64,000 nucleotides of DNA from Urechis unicinctus (GCA_034190875.2 CM067354.1:37340441-37404440); one strand, 5' to 3'; numbered from the stretch's first letter, positions 44,536-58,591 are shown. Numbers and translations are program-made. Notes: generated by a model from the letters alone, not told the origin.

Positions 44536-47500
44536 CGGCAGAGATAATATTGGGGTTATGGCCCAGACTAAAGAGCCCATACCTTGATTTTCTGGGCAAT
44601 TTGCTGCAAGTCAGGAATATTTGAGAATAGTTATGATGAATAATTTCTTCATGAGTTGCACCACAGATGAGATGAATGCCGGGGTGAAGTGTACCAGAAC
44701 TACACCCCTCATGTTTCAGGGCTTGAAATTAGCACCCGCCCGCCCGCCAATGGCAGGTGAAATAGGCATCAGGCGGGTTAAGCAAGCACAACTAGCCGCC
44801 CGGCTGGCAGGTACATTTTTCTCTGCGCCAACACCTCACGTCCAGTGTAATACAACAGCAGCGGGACTCGCGTATCTTAGCGCCGCTTGAACCATAAATC
44901 CGACAAACATAAGATAAGCAATATTCCTGGCTGTATACTATCAATGAAGACAAGAACATTAATTTTTTATTTTCCTCTCCACACCCAACGTCTCAATTTC
45001 TGCTGTAGCACTTACATATATTGCCGTAAAATCCATTTTTGTCCGTTTGTTCAACAAGTTAAAGAGATTTACCAATGTCACGCCATTTACTACAACAAGT
45101 GTGACTTAATTAAACTTTATTTTCACAAATACATCTAACTGATACTGCAATGTTGCCGCAAATAGAATTGTCCCGTACGTTAATCCCAGAAGATGTCCTG
45201 TACTTACGTTACAAAAACCAAGATATTCAAAGTCTATTGTCTCATACATGTTGAAAACAATGCAAGTGCATGCATGTAACTTGCGACTTTCGGGTCTAAA
45301 CCAAACTCGTTTACTGCAGTCACAGCAAAATACTTATGACATCATCTGGAAATGATGGAATTTGCCCTGTTCTTCTTGTTGGTGTTGGGTGTCTAATAGA
45401 ACACTAGTGATGTCTTTCTCTGTGGTTCGTTACCAACATATGTTATTCTTTCATTATTTACGTTTCAAACACTTTCATAAATAATGAAAATAAGTGTGCC
45501 GTTTGGGTTCATCTAAAATAATTTCAAATATTATGTCGGGTGCATAAGTCTTGTGTCCACAATAAAACATTTTATTTGATAAAAAGTTTTGTGCACATGT
45601 CACGTACGAGACAGACTACAGTAACGTACGGGACAATGCTAAGTTTGGCTTATGAAAATGACCCACTGAGCTGCATGTTCTTACCTTTTGATATTATTAA
45701 ACATACACACAGTGACATATGTCTTACATTTATTTTATTATTGATGTATGCGCAAATTAATGAATTATGGATGGGTACCTTGTAGCTCCTCGAGGTGGTC
45801 TAGATATAATTTGGGATCATTTTATTTTGGTATATGTATTGGTGACCCTTTTAAAAATTTTGTTTATGAATGGGTCTTTCTGGTGAGGTCTGGTATGTAA
45901 ATGGTTCCCTTGTCTCACTTTTGCTTGGTATAGATACGGTCCGGATTTTGATTCCCATGGCGGCACACCCCTACCCTTTTCCAAGGAGATGCACCCAGTG
46001 ATTATGTAGAATCCAATAACCCCCCCCAACAGGGAAAGTATCATGCATATAAGCTTTTTTTTACAGACGCATTTGCAGTAACATTATGTAAATTATCGCA
46101 ATAAGCAAATCATTGTCAAAATCTGCGAAGGCTTCATGCAACAGTGAAAGCGAGTATGCGAGTAAGATAGCGACCATTCTTTTGCTTGCTTGTAAATTTG
46201 TACAATTTGCTTAAAACAGACGCAAACTTTGGAGATAAGGCGCACGTTTTGGATAAAATGTCCCATTGGTTTTATGGGTATATTGCGCAGCTGATTACCA
46301 AAGCCAAACAATCGCCGATTGTGGTTCAACAGCTCCATCTTGCGAAGGCCCAATTCACCTATGCATCGCATAACGAAAGTTATTGTCAGAATGCGAGTGT
46401 TGAATATTATCGAAGTAACAACGTACCATGCCCTGGCTAAGATTTGAGCGAGGCCATATATTAATTGCTCACACCGATGCCGAAGAAGGTTTGCTTGGAT
46501 GTGCCAGTAACTTCGTACAATTTTCTGGATGTAGATGACAGTATCTTGGCTGATGAATAAGAGCCGCTTGATGGGCAAGTATTTCAACAAATAATTTTCA
46601 GAGCCACACATAGCAGATCTTGTTTTCATTTTATTATCTATGGCATGGGCTTCTTTTAGATTTTGGCCACAGTGATGATAAGTGCTTGCAAATCATTTTG
46701 ATTGGGTATTGAAAAAGGCTGATGTCAAAGTTTAACTGATCTATGATCAATGGACGGAACTGAAATCATTGGTAGGTCACTCATAGTGAACATCAGATAT
46801 CAGAAAACTGTTTTGTATTTAACCGACTTTTACTGAATACCAACTAAAACTTTTATTCTGTAATTTGTTCTCAAGGTATATAGCGACAGCTTCAAAGAGG
46901 CTACTGGGTGGAGAGAAGTTAACAGGAAGTTCCTTGGTGACTGCCCTGATGTTCTAGCCCTAGTAGACTTGATGCTGATATTCTTTGCATCAACAGCACT
47001 CTGCAAGTGCAGAATTAGCACCATGAGGAGTGTTAAAAGTAACTGAAGGTCATCCCTTAGTCCAAATACGGTCTGCTTCCATCTACGACTTCTCTCCAGA
47101 TGAAGGCATAGAATTGTGGTACAGCTCAGGACGGAGAGGTTGCCGATGTCAGCAGTGATGATGTAGAGGAAGATTACATGCGTGTGTTGTGAAATTGTGA
47201 CATTGACTTAATTGAAGGCTGTTTTTTTTGTATTTTAGAATGACATGTCATGTAAGTAAATATTGAATTAAATGTTGCATTCATAAAATGTCTTGTACAT
47301 TTGTGTTATTTACCATTATTTATAACTGAAAAAGTAGGGCTGGTAGAATCAGCACCTGCCCAGCAGAGAATCTGGCAGTTAGGTCAACAATATAAACCAA
47401 TGCTGGTTGGATTATCACTTAAGATATGGATTTTTTTTGTGGGTAACTGTTTAACTTTTAACATAAATCCTGCCCCATTTGGGAAACACTTGATGATGGA

Positions 47501-47648
47501 GAGAGTGATTATGCATTTTTTTAATATCTAATTTACATTTCAGTATTGTATACGACATGTTAATGATTGCCATAGACTCTAACAGACACCTAACAACCTT
47601 TCAGCCACCAATACAACACATACAAAATACATGGCTATTGCTATTCAG
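44536..47648. other. No gene seen; downstream flank of PHAX
   Basis: Mostly AT-rich. Near 44735-44815 GC-rich inverted words (GCCCGCCAATGGCAGG and GCCCGGCTGGCAGG) look like part of a dispersed repeat. A 178-codon minus frame (46093-46629) and a plus frame (46186-46440) overlap each other without a recognisable motif. The last few hundred bases probably include the PHAX 3' UTR. Confidence 0.45.
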
Positions 47649-50366
47649 CTAGAAGACGTCAATTTCTACATCAGGTGTATAGTCAAAGAGGTCATCGTCG
47701 TCTGCAACCAACTGTCTGCTCTCACTGTTGACCTCTGGCAGACCGCTGTTTTGATTGTCAGGCATGGGTGAGGTATTTACAGGTTCCTTCACTGAACTTG
47801 ACGTCTCCATCTGGACAAACAACAATATTATCATTTTAAAGGAGCACTGTAATTGATGGTCACCATCTTATTGGCTCAGCCTGATAGCAGTAACCTTGAT
47901 CTGGATTCATACTCATTAAAATAATCATCACTTTGACCAAAATAGCAGATATAATCAACATTTGTATACATGTTGGCCACCATGACTATTTTTGTGACTT
48001 ATTGACGCGTCATCAGAGCCATACTAAGTGTAGTGCATCACAAAAGTTGTCATGACAGCCACCATGGGGGATGATGATTGAGGGAAAGTTGTACTAACTT
48101 ATTAAAATGCTTCAGTGTCCCATGAAAACATCAGGCACACTGATGCAATTGTTGTACAGAGAACAGATAATTCAATCATCCTGCAAGTATACTAATGTAT
48201 CTATCTTTATTCACCTTTTCTGTTGAATCAGATCTTTGTTTCGTGTTCCTGCAAACAAAAGCTCAATATTTATTGATCTACAGAAACATAGATAAATTAT
48301 GGGTAACTATCAAACTTCATCATGATTTATGAGTAACAAAATATACATATAAGACATCATGTCTGAATAAGAATTATTGATGAATGACAAATGAAAGCAT
48401 GGTTAGCAGTAGGGATTCGGGTATCATTAGGGCAGAGTATTGACCTTCTATGGAGTTTCTTCTCTGCCTTCATCTTCTTCCAGTGCTGTTTCTGATGTTC
48501 CCTGAAGATGGCCAGCACTGCCTCGTGGTCGACTACCGTATCCTCTTTAGCCAGCGCCAGGAACACCCCGCCAGCTGTACGCCGACGTCGGCCATCCTGC
48601 ATCACACATCAAATTTGAATAAGCTGCAGATGGGTCTAGTTATTGTAGGAACATAAAACCACACAACATGCTGTCATCGAGGGTCGACAGCACACTGGAA
48701 TGAGACATGTAGACATCTCACCCACCAGGTAAGCCCCACGAAAAAAACAGATGATGGAAGACAAAGATAATTAAGTGGTTACCGTGTCAATAAGCACCAA
48801 AGAACCAATCAGAACAGCCATGGAAAACAATACAGCACATCACTGAGGAGAGACAGTGGGGATGCTCTGGTGAGGGATGCTGCAGAGGTTAGTGGGTTAC
48901 GGAGGATGATAGAGTCACTCACTATGGTCATGAGTCCACCAGCTTGCTCAAGGTCTTCTGTGATGTAGAGAATCTCCAGCATGCGCTCTGTCCCCATTAC
49001 CTCCGCTAGCTCCACTGGTACACACACACATTACATCCATAACATACGGAGCAACAACAACTCATGTAAAGGTTGTTCACACAATTGCCAAATCAGCAAA
49101 TAGAGACTACATAATAATGGCATCAAAGCACTTTTTTTCAAGGCCATTACAACATATCTAATTGGAGCCCGGGAGTAAGCTGTTTGATTTAACATGCCTA
49201 ATCATTTATACAAGGAAAAAGGTCTCTAAATGAGATGTACTGCTGGTAATTGACTGTAGAATACAGTTAAGTGTACAGGAGACAGGCTCTGGGAGAGCCT
49301 CATCAGTTGTTATAGCATTTTGTTCAAGAACTTCTTCTAAGAGACCCACCCACTGGATCAATGATTGATCCAATTGGATCAATGATTGGTGTCAGACCAT
49401 ATGATAATTTGCTGCACTTCAACATAATTTTCATTGAAATCACATTATAAATCACTTAATTAACGATTAACAATGAAACCAAAAATCACTTAATGTGACA
49501 CCATTTACCATAACATCCTGCCACCTGGTGGCAAGCAAGTCATCGCCCGTAGCATACTTACACAGAAGCGGACGCTGATGGTCTGGTTCCTTCAGTACTC
49601 GCAGCAGCTCTTCAACCAACATTTCAGGCGGGTCTTGTGACGTCACTCGAATGTGACTCCTGTCTTTGTGACAGTCATACGACCGAGTTCCTAGTCTGTC
49701 TTTTAGAATCAGTCCCTGTTTCTTTTGCTCCTTGCTGAAGGATCGGCGGCGCTTGGATCGGACATCAGGTCTCCATGTATTGCCACGCCTGCCGTTCCAT
49801 TGTGCACCACCTTCAGACTGATTGGAAACATCCGAGTCATCCCCTGAGCTGACAGAGCAGCGTGACCCAAGCCTTGCCTTGACACTCGTTCGTCTTTTGG
49901 TATGAGAGGCAGCTCCAAAGGACTCAAGTTGCTCAAGGTCATCTGGTTCAGATTCACTTTCAACCGGAGTTTGACGGACAGGACTAGGAAGCGTACGATT
50001 GTCATTGTAAGCCTTTGTGTAGTCGTAGGACTCAACATCTCGATCACAATCCACAAGTTTCTCCTCCACTCCCACAGAACTTACAACAGATGTCAAAGTC
50101 TGCTCTGTCAACACTGAACCCCAGACGTTGTTCTTCCTCCTCGATCCATCAGAATTAGACTTGGAGGCCAAAAGGGGGTTCTGAAATGCGGGGAAACTCT
50201 GACCAGACATCCCTCGGACCCGTTTCATTTTGCAGGGGCTCGATTCATGCTCCTCTTCGCTGCAGCTCTCATCTGAGCTTTGTATACCTGATATCCTGGT
50301 GCCACGGTGAGCTGCTGGATCAACAATCTGCTGTCTCCACTCAGGCACTTGGCGTCCGACAGCTCC
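47649..50366 (-). CDS. PHAX: PHAX, phosphorylated adaptor for snRNA export (5' end not found)
   Basis: PHAX links capped U snRNAs, through the cap-binding complex, to the exporter CRM1/RanGTP and also helps move snoRNAs to Cajal bodies. Exons on the minus strand: 50366-49562, 49014-48923, 48596-48445, 48248-48215 and 47810-47649. All have GT-AG borders and the phase is kept (415 codons including the stop). The first holds the Ser-rich acidic part and NNVWGSVLTEQ, the family's WGxVLxEQ box, then KDRLG. The RNA-binding domain starts near VEELLRVLKEP and continues over the next two exons with LEQAGGLMTI and RRRRTAGGVFLAL. The last exon is acidic and ends DVEIDVF, close to the DLDIF of vertebrate PHAX. 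Exon 1 of this model begins at an acceptor, so the initiator lies upstream. A possible start (MAEVDK) sits at about 51013 but the junction was not resolved. Confidence 0.88.
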
Positions 50367-51359
50367 CTGCAACATGCCAGCAACATGCCTTTAACACAAA
50401 TAGCAAGGCTCCATGGCAATCACAGGTAAATGGTCCAGGTAGAGCAACCAGAAGAAGCCAATGTCATCAGCCAGTTACCATCTACCTCAAACTTAACATA
50501 TTACAACAACAAAATAGATTTATAGTTCCACATAAAAACTGAAGTGTCCAAAAAAGAGCTAGACAACATCGTGCTTATTTCAACTTTAGGTGTTTGTTAA
50601 CGCTACACAGATGTCATCTTGCGTGATCTTATGTGACAACGCGATGCCTATATGCCCTTTTTTTTGGGCCATAACACAGGTGTTGGATCAGTTAATTTTT
50701 TGGCTAATTTTTCACACTGCAAAGGAGGCCAAATCATCCAATTATTCATATATACTTATGTATTAGTGACTTTTTACATAACATCCATTCAGCAAGCAAC
50801 TATAAATTCATCATAAAGTAAGAAAGCTCTCTGTACTTTAATTAAATGAACAGGAAATACAAAACATAATTCATTTGAACGTTCTGGCAGCCAAAACATC
50901 TGACTTGGTTTGTCTATTTCTTCAGTTTAAATTTCCCAATACACAAAGTGTAATTCATCATGTTGTGGAATCTGTTTTCTTCTCAAAACAAACACATTCT
51001 TGTCCACTTCCGCCATGACATCGATACATACATCTACTCGATGAAGGAAATTTGTTGTGAGTGAGGTACATTATAGACTGCAGTAGTGGCCTACGCCATG
51101 CCAAACCAAATCAAATCAATCTTGAGTCGTCAAATAAACACAATGTTATCCTTTCATGTAACTCGATCTTGATCAGCCAATTCTAGGAGGTCACAAGTAA
51201 TCACTAACATTTTGTCATGCATAAAACAAATTGGGAGTGAATTTCTCAGCCACAATTTCATCTGCTCCAGGTCTAGATGATGCCGTATTTCTTATGAGAC
51301 TAACAATGTAGTACTCGATAGACTGTTAGTCAGTTGGGCTATTCAAAAGAGCTAGTTAG
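50367..51359. other. 5' region of PHAX, first exon unresolved
   Basis: The missing start of PHAX should lie here or further upstream. On the minus strand ATGGCGGAAGTGGACAAG at about 51015-50998 has a good Kozak-like context but reads to a stop after 29 codons without an obvious donor. Confidence 0.35.
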
Positions 51360-52953
51360 CAGGTCAGGGATCACCGCAGATTGACGTACGTCCCTTAAAC
51401 AAAGGACGTACCGTGATCAACGTACGCCGTACTACAATCGACGGTCAGACAAGATCAGTTCAGCCATTCACAGGGTGCTTCAGTAACTCTCCCATATTTT
51501 TTCTTACAGCATATTTGATTGGTCAACCGTTATTGTGACCCTGTTCATGACACATTTAGCTATATTTAGAATGCTAGATTTCCCTACCCGCGTCATTTTG
51601 TGAGTCTCCATCAGCTGACTGTATGTCAACGCATGCTATCTTTTCCCCGATTGTCGTGTCTTTGTTTCATCGTATCTTCTTTTAATCAAACAGTAGGGTA
51701 TTAATTCTCTTTTCTCCCGATAAAATATTCATTCCTCAAGTCTTTTTAAGTAATTTTAATTAAATTGTAGGTCCGCAACTTCAGATATTGTGGAAATTAT
51801 AAGTGTGCCCGAGGTGCAAAGGTCGCCGTACGTTAAACGAAGGCGTACTTAAATCGAGGTCTGGTTTAACAAATGAGTCTCAATCCAGTATTTGCTTCTT
51901 TTTAGTTTTTTGTTTACCAAATTCACAAAGGACAATAGTCCTGTGGAATTATGAATAATATTAGCAGCCAGTAGAAATGCTACCAACACTGAAATGCTCT
52001 CTCAAAATGTTTCCATTTGGGTTCCTGTGAATTATCAAAATATATATTATTTTACTTGACTCAACTCACACCTTATTTGACTTTGACTTCATCAACAACA
52101 ATATAAATCATTTGATTCAAGTAATGTAACCATCATGTTTAGAAACGTCGCAAGTTATTTCTGTGTTGGATATGAAAAATCTATAAATGTATAATCCCAC
52201 TTACTTCCGCTTTAAAATGTTTGATTGAAGATTAGGAACTGAACTGAATTCAGTAAATGAAATAAAAGCATGCAGATTAATGACCATTGTCTACAAAATG
52301 TGGGAAAATGCATACATGCTCATCTTAGCATGCATAAGAATTTGCAAAATTCAATGTTTTTGATCCAAATACATGCATGGATTGCATCACTTACCTAGAA
52401 GGGTTTTTGGATGGCACTTTGCAGTTACAAGGAGAGAGGGTGAATATTATGTATAAATAAACAAATATCAACAAAGGATATGTTGTAACCAAGACAAACT
52501 TTCAAAATCCACGTTGTTCATTTATTTGATTCGTACTTGAATCGAGGGACGCAGCGTACGTCGATTGACGTCTGACAGTGTTGACTCGACATTCTCATTT
52601 GTTCAAAGTCTTTGTCAAACAATTCATTTTAATGTAAGTTATTACCAGACACTGTTATTATCAGATAAGATGTTATTTTAGGATTGAATAAATGGCTTCA
52701 AACACGGCGATGAGCTCGGACGCAGCAGTGCACTTGACTGTAATCAGCTGTTGGGGAACCCCTACGATGCTAGGCGGTCCGTTTCTGGGAGCTAAATTTA
52801 GTCAATGATGTCATGAATCCATTTAAACGAACCCGAGATAATAAAAAATGTTAGCATATTGCAACCGTCCGCCGATCGAAGGACGGCGTACGTTGAACGA
52901 GGTACGTCGTTCGTTTAAGGGACGTACGTCAATCTGCAGTGATCCTCAACCTG
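51360..52953. mobile_element. 1.6-kb element with about 90-bp terminal inverted repeats
   Basis: The left end CAGGTCAGGGATCAC continues through GCAGATTGACGTACGTCCC to about 51450. The right end (52860-52953) is its inverted copy, about 80% alike. GTTAG flanks both sides (51355-51359 and 52954-52958), a possible 5-bp target duplication. Related CGTACGTT / CGAAGGCGTAC words recur inside near 51825-51862 and 52535-52575. No transposase is encoded, so it is a non-autonomous element. Confidence 0.8.
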
Positions 52954-52965
52954 GTTAGGCTGCTA

Positions 52966-53670
52966 TAGCTCTTTCAAACTAAGTACGGGAGTGATGCACG
53001 CACTCCCTCTTAGTTCTGGCGTCCAACGCATATTCCCGGCATAAGTCAACGGAATCATCAAGAGTTCCGCTGCTTTACCTAGTTTTAGCTAATAAAATCA
53101 AAATGGCGGAAACTGACCAGCGGGAGGATTCACCAATTGGAACATAGGCGAGACTACTCACAAGACGTGGGTTCACAGGGACTATTTGTGGTACAAAGCT
53201 AAAAGCTAAAATGACCTTGTCTAACATGTAGAACAGGCCACTAACATTCACTTTCACACAAATATCACACCGAATCACGAAGAAAGCAACGAAAACCTGG
53301 TGAAAAGGCGACAGGAATTATCAGCTATAGTTTTTGCCTATGTTCTCACCGCCTTATTTACACCGGAAGTTTCTGAGGCTGTCTGGGATATCGTCCTCCT
53401 CGCTTGTATTTCGGAAGAAAATATCACCGGGAAACTTGGAAAGTTATCGAAAATATAGTTTTCCGCAGACGATAGGAATATGAAACATTATCTCGAACCG
53501 AATTAGATAATAACTTTCGACACTGATCGCCCGAAACTCGTCAGAACATGCATATTTCGTGGAAAAAGTGGTGAGTTCTGGGTTGATCGAATGCATCGAC
53601 AAATATTATTTGGTTGTACTGTTGGACCGACAAGGTGATAAATAGAACCTGACGTTGGTCTTTTGGGCTA
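52966..53670. mobile_element. Non-autonomous hAT-type element, copy 3
   Basis: 705 bp, from TAGCTCTTTC to CTTTTGGGCTA, very similar to copy 1 but with its own deletions. It is the only copy that keeps the site (GCCTATGTTCTCACCGCC) where copy 2 is interrupted by the virus-like element. The flanks GGCTGCTA and GGGCTGTT resemble each other without matching exactly. It begins 12 bases after the end of the 1.6-kb element. Confidence 0.78.
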
Positions 53671-53802
53671 GGGCTGTTACTAGTGTCAAGTCTGGTACCC
53701 TAGAAAAGATTCGAAAAGACGTGATTTAAGTTGTGTCCTCCTGTCATCAGCTAATTTGTAGATGTACATACTAGGGCGATATTAAGTGCATTGAGCAATT
53801 AA

Positions 53803-54069
53803 GTGCATGGCATAGAGCCGCAGACCTTATTAGCCCCTCCATCCTCTTCCCCGGAGTCAGCAATTTCGCCATCTTCTAAATCCTCATCAGAATGGAACAT
53901 AACTGCAGTGTCTTTCTATGTGACAAGGGACTGGGAACCACAGATCTTAACGTTTCATCGCGTCGTTCACAAAGCCGGGGAGCTATTAGAGCGTGGCGGA
54001 TTCCGCGTAAAATACACGGTTTACAGCAACCGGTGTGAAGTTGCAGACGAGAATATCAAGCTATCTTAG
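53803..54069 (+). CDS. Unassigned 88-codon frame
   Basis: Ser/Pro-rich start, then an ordered-looking stretch: VSFYVTRDWEPQILTFHRVV and GGFRVKYTVYSNRCEV. It could be an exon or a transposon remnant. There is no family match and no neighbouring exon was found. Confidence 0.25.
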   Translation: MHGIEPQTLLAPPSSSPESAISPSSKSSSEWNITAVSFYVTRDWEPQILTFHRVVHKAGELLERGGFRVKYTVYSNRCEVADENIKLS

Positions 54070-54740
54070 AAATATAACAATATCTGCAATAAGGTATTTG
54101 CTTATTTTTGATCTCGCTTACACCGTTTTCGATTTGCTTACACCAGCAGAGTGATCTATAATTATCTCAATATAGCAACCTAATAATCGCCTTCTCTAAG
54201 CGAACAGTTTGAAACCAACTGTATGCCAAATTTGGCTAATGAAGTCTTAGAGCAAGAGAATTTGGTTAATATCTACTCTTATCAGCTATGAAGTTGTACC
54301 GGAGATATATAGAGTGATACCTGGTCAGTACATAGCGTTCCTCAGAGATCTTATTTTTAATCAAGTATAACATTTATTCTTTATAAATGCACCATACAAA
54401 TTGGAATCTTGTTAAAATCTTGTTACAAAGCGGCATACTCAGGGTTCGTACATGTGCATCTTGTATCGTGTTCTACACTATTAGCCTTCATGTATATACG
54501 ACTATAACTAATTGATTATTTTGAAATTATACTTGAAGATAGGTATACTCATGAGGATTCTAAAAAGGTATTTTCTCGGTTTGTGACAGAATTCAATGAT
54601 ATGGGATAACAGCCACTTTTCATGTCTTATATTTAAAATACCATAGTGAAATTATACCACAAGAAATGTATAATCTAGAGGATTCTAATTAGCTATGTCA
54701 ATTAGTAAAATAGTTATTGAGGTTTCAAATTTCATGGTAT

Positions 54741-54823
54741 TGTCAGTTTTTGAGCCAGAACTGACAGGATGTGAAGTTGGCATGACCTTGAGTCTATGAC
54801 ATAGACTCAAAGTCATGCCAACT
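54741..54823. other. Two adjacent hairpins, one near perfect
   Basis: AGTTGGCATGACCTTGAGTC and its complement (54775-54823) form a 24-bp stem with one mismatch and almost no loop. Just upstream, TGTCAG and CTGACA (54741-54766) make a second, short stem. Confidence 0.7.
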
Positions 54824-57336
54824 CAACAGCATTACTTACTATAATTGCCGTCCATCACACGCTGTGTACTTGGACGTGATAACTCACGTGCCATGGCTGG
54901 TCAGATCTTAGCTCGTTTAGATATTTCAATCCTAATAACTCTACCCAGAGGCGTAAAACAAGAAAATATTTTTTTGACCCTAAAAAGTCTGACAACAGTT
55001 TCTAAGACCACGCCGGATCGATAATATAAGATATTTTATCAGCCCCTACAGTAAATAGGGCTGCGATATTCGACGTCACATCGCAACCCTATCCTCACCA
55101 GCTTACTGTATATTTCACATGTTTCGTTTGTAGCATTATAGTCACGGAGGTAAGATTCCTGTACTGTTCTGGGTTGAAGTTTGGATCACTCGTCGTGATT
55201 ATTAGTTATTAAAGTGTAGTTTGACAGTGAAGGTCTTCATGCGATGATAAACATTTGCTGATCAAACCACTACCAATCTACTGATTTTCACAATTATGTT
55301 TTGAATCCAACGAGTATGTTGTTTAAAACTATTCATATACAAAATCGAACGTTCTAATGTGCTGAATATCTGTTCTGTCTTACATTCGTCGACAGTGAGC
55401 GATAATAAAGCATATCGCCCGTTCAGTGTTGGTCCGGTCTGACAGCGCCGCACTATTTAATACTTTCGATCTCTCGCATCCGTGCTGTAGAGGCGAAGAG
55501 CCGCCTGCGAAATTTCTAAGGTTCCGATGTCAAAATGGCAGATGAACTGGCTAAGAACTTACAAAAGCCCTCCATGCCAAAATTTTGTGACAAAATGAAA
55601 GATTATATCACAAAATGACACGAGGACTGTTTCTATTACTACAGTTTTGCATAATTGTTCTGTTTGGGTGCTAAAATACGGCACATCACGAAACTTAGTT
55701 CAAAAACTCAACTTGGCCGACTCCCACAATCCAACATAATTTAGTTAATTGGCTGTAATATCGCTCATGTTTTCGATTCGCGCGGTAGCCATGTTGGACA
55801 ACAATTCTTAAAATTGCGTTGGATTTTGTTGATTCTGTTGATTAAGGAGTATGATTGTTGTTGCAATCTAGGAAAGATTGATGATGAGACATTTATGGAT
55901 ATGAAAATGCATATTATTTAAACTGTCCCTTGACTGCATTGCGAGAGGGAGCATATTCGCTTACATCCTTAAAGATTTTGCCATACGGACCCTTGCCCCT
56001 AAGGTGGCATCAGATAATCAAAACACAAGGGGCGAGTGCTTTGCCTAGGTCAGATGATGATGTTATTTTTACTTTTTCAGTGGGCTCTTGGTTATCAATG
56101 CTATTATCATTGAAAAGTGAGCTGAAAATAGGAGCAGTCTAGGATCGCTATGTTTACTGTGGCTGTCATTTTCTGTTTTTTATCTGCTCCTATGATTCAA
56201 ATTGATTTTCATGGAAGGTATGCAGATATACAAAGTAATGGCGTATCAGATCTAAATGGAAAAATGTTAAGTTTTAATCACAGTAATTTGAAAGAAGCAA
56301 AAAAGATACCTTCTTCAGCTGACATGATAATATCTGTACGTTGATCACAGAACAAAATAATTGGTGGCTGTCTGTGAACGAAATGACTCCCATTTTTATA
56401 CTCCAAGTGTTCAGTGCGTCTTCTGATGTCACGGCTTGACCAGGTGCCAGCACACCCTGATAGGTGTCAATGCGAGGCAGCAAAGCGGTCGTACCCCATG
56501 AGGGCTTGACTGCAATGCACATATTTATAACAGCTACTGTGGTATCCTCCTTTCCTCCATGGAAATACCAATATGCTAGGACCTTGTCCCCCCCCCCATT
56601 TAGAATTTGACATTACATCATGAAGTTTTAATTTCATTTGCCAGAATTCCTGTTATGACATCATGTTCTCTCAGAGTAATAAAGATTAAGTGGCAAAATT
56701 ATTGAACATCCACAACAATGGTGAGCCTGCAATCTGCAGAACTTGATGTCTATTCACCGGTCATAGAGTTACATTGTTTTCTCAATGGCAGCATCCACCA
56801 GTTATTACTCCCAGTCCCGCAGTTAATTAGGAACTGTTCTTTTGTTATCATACCATTTACTGCAAACAGTCTGGCTTCAGTGATTTAAAGGGATTGAATA
56901 GACACTTTATGATTTGGGAATAATGGTGCTGAAGCAGCAGTGGTTGTGTGTGGTAAAGTTGAGTTGCAAAGGCGATTATGGCAATGTATGCACTCTGCTT
57001 GTTTACCTATGGAACAATCATCCACCATCGATACATAGCTGGCACACATAACTTGAAATATACCCTCTGGTTATGTTTGTTCATGGGTTAAACAGCTAAA
57101 CAGAGACTCAAAATCCCAATAGAAGTTGCTTGGAAACTAAGTTTGTGAATATGCACCCAATTAGTAAAACTGAATATGGCTGATTAAGCATTGGGTGTGC
57201 ATCTGTTAATAAAGTATCTCTGAGATATATTATAAGTGGGACTGTTGACAGGTAGGATTAATGAATGATTCGATTGTATATGTGACCTGAATTCATCATG
57301 GATTTGTTTTCAGGGATAATCTGGATTGAAAGCACC
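54824..57336. other. Upstream of MRPL24: a split palindrome, otherwise no gene seen
   Basis: At about 55048-55110 TACAGTAA..TAGGG..TGCGAT faces ATCGCAACCCTA..TTACTGTA, an interrupted hairpin. At 55534 a 27-codon frame starts ATGGCAGATGAACTGG after GC-richer sequence and might be a first exon, but no donor is convincing. An acceptor (TTTTCAG) at 57307-57313 precedes the first MRPL24 coding exon, so an upstream non-coding exon is likely in this stretch. Confidence 0.35.
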
Positions 57337-58560
57337 ATGAGACTTACACGTTCATTATGCAGTAACTATTTCAAGCGTTACATTGATAGAACACTGAGTA
57401 AAGAGGGACGGAAACCTCGATGGAATCCAATTGCTGGATGGATTATGCCCAAGCCTCAGAAGTGGGTCTACAATGAACATCGGCCATGGACTGATGGCTT
57501 CAAGCAATTCAATAATGCTGGACCAGGCAAAAGAAAGAAGCCTATACCAGTGCTGCCATTAAAGGAGTGGTCCATCTTCAAAGGGGATGTGGTAAGATAA
57601 TTTGTGGTACAACTTTATGGTGAAATGGTGAACTGTAGATGTATGGTTATTTGGAAGTTGATGCACATGGTCTATTTCCTGCTATCACACAACCAGTGGT
57701 AGCTGTCAGTAGTAGTGTCACAATGTTGTATGCGACATGACTTGGTGATCAGAAAACCTATAACTTTTTAATGACTGTCTAGATTGATTAATGTCAGTAT
57801 TTGCTTAAGCTTCACCATCATTGTATAATCTGCTAAATACTTATAATTATTCTTTGATTTCTAACTACCGTTTTCTGCGAGAGTTTTATCATAGCACTCA
57901 ACACAGTGAATCTATCAGAAGTCATTCCATTGTTGATTGATAGAGACCTGGTCCAGCCCAGCAGGTCACTGGTTTCTCATTGGGTTTTTGTCTCTGTGAC
58001 AGGGGTTTACAAGCTGTTGAAGCATCACAATCTTCCTAATTTATCATCTGCTACCATGACCATGTTGCTAAAAACCAACCCCAGTCTCTGATTTCCTTTC
58101 ATTTTTGAAAGAGGCCCTAGTTGAGGTCACTAATCTGCCATTCCCTGGTTGTTATCATATCTCTGCTATCATGACATATTAATTCCTAAAAAATCGCATT
58201 TGAATGTATCATGTTTATCACTTGATGATTGCCAAAAGCAGAATTATTTTTTTTGCCTAATGCATGCAATTATTTTGATCAAATCCACATGAAACAAACA
58301 TGTCCAATTTCGCAAGGCACTTGGTATGTGTTTCTTTACAAGAAATGCATTGAGCCATTTGTTGGTCATCTCCAAATATACAGAGATCATTAATATAATA
58401 TCATATCATAATAGTAACTGTATTTAATACACACACATACACACTCACACACACAGAGATATATATATATATATATATATTTACATATATATACATATCT
58501 ATATATATATATACATATATATATATACATGATATAAAATATATATACATTATATACATA

Positions 58561-58591
<31 letters not shown>

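Noticed and set aside
46093-46629. 178-codon minus frame as a gene
   Set aside because: No recognisable motif, Arg/Ile/Cys-rich and overlapped by an antisense frame.
58390-58581. 63-codon Tyr/Ile-rich frame
   Set aside because: It is only the (TA)n microsatellite read in one frame.
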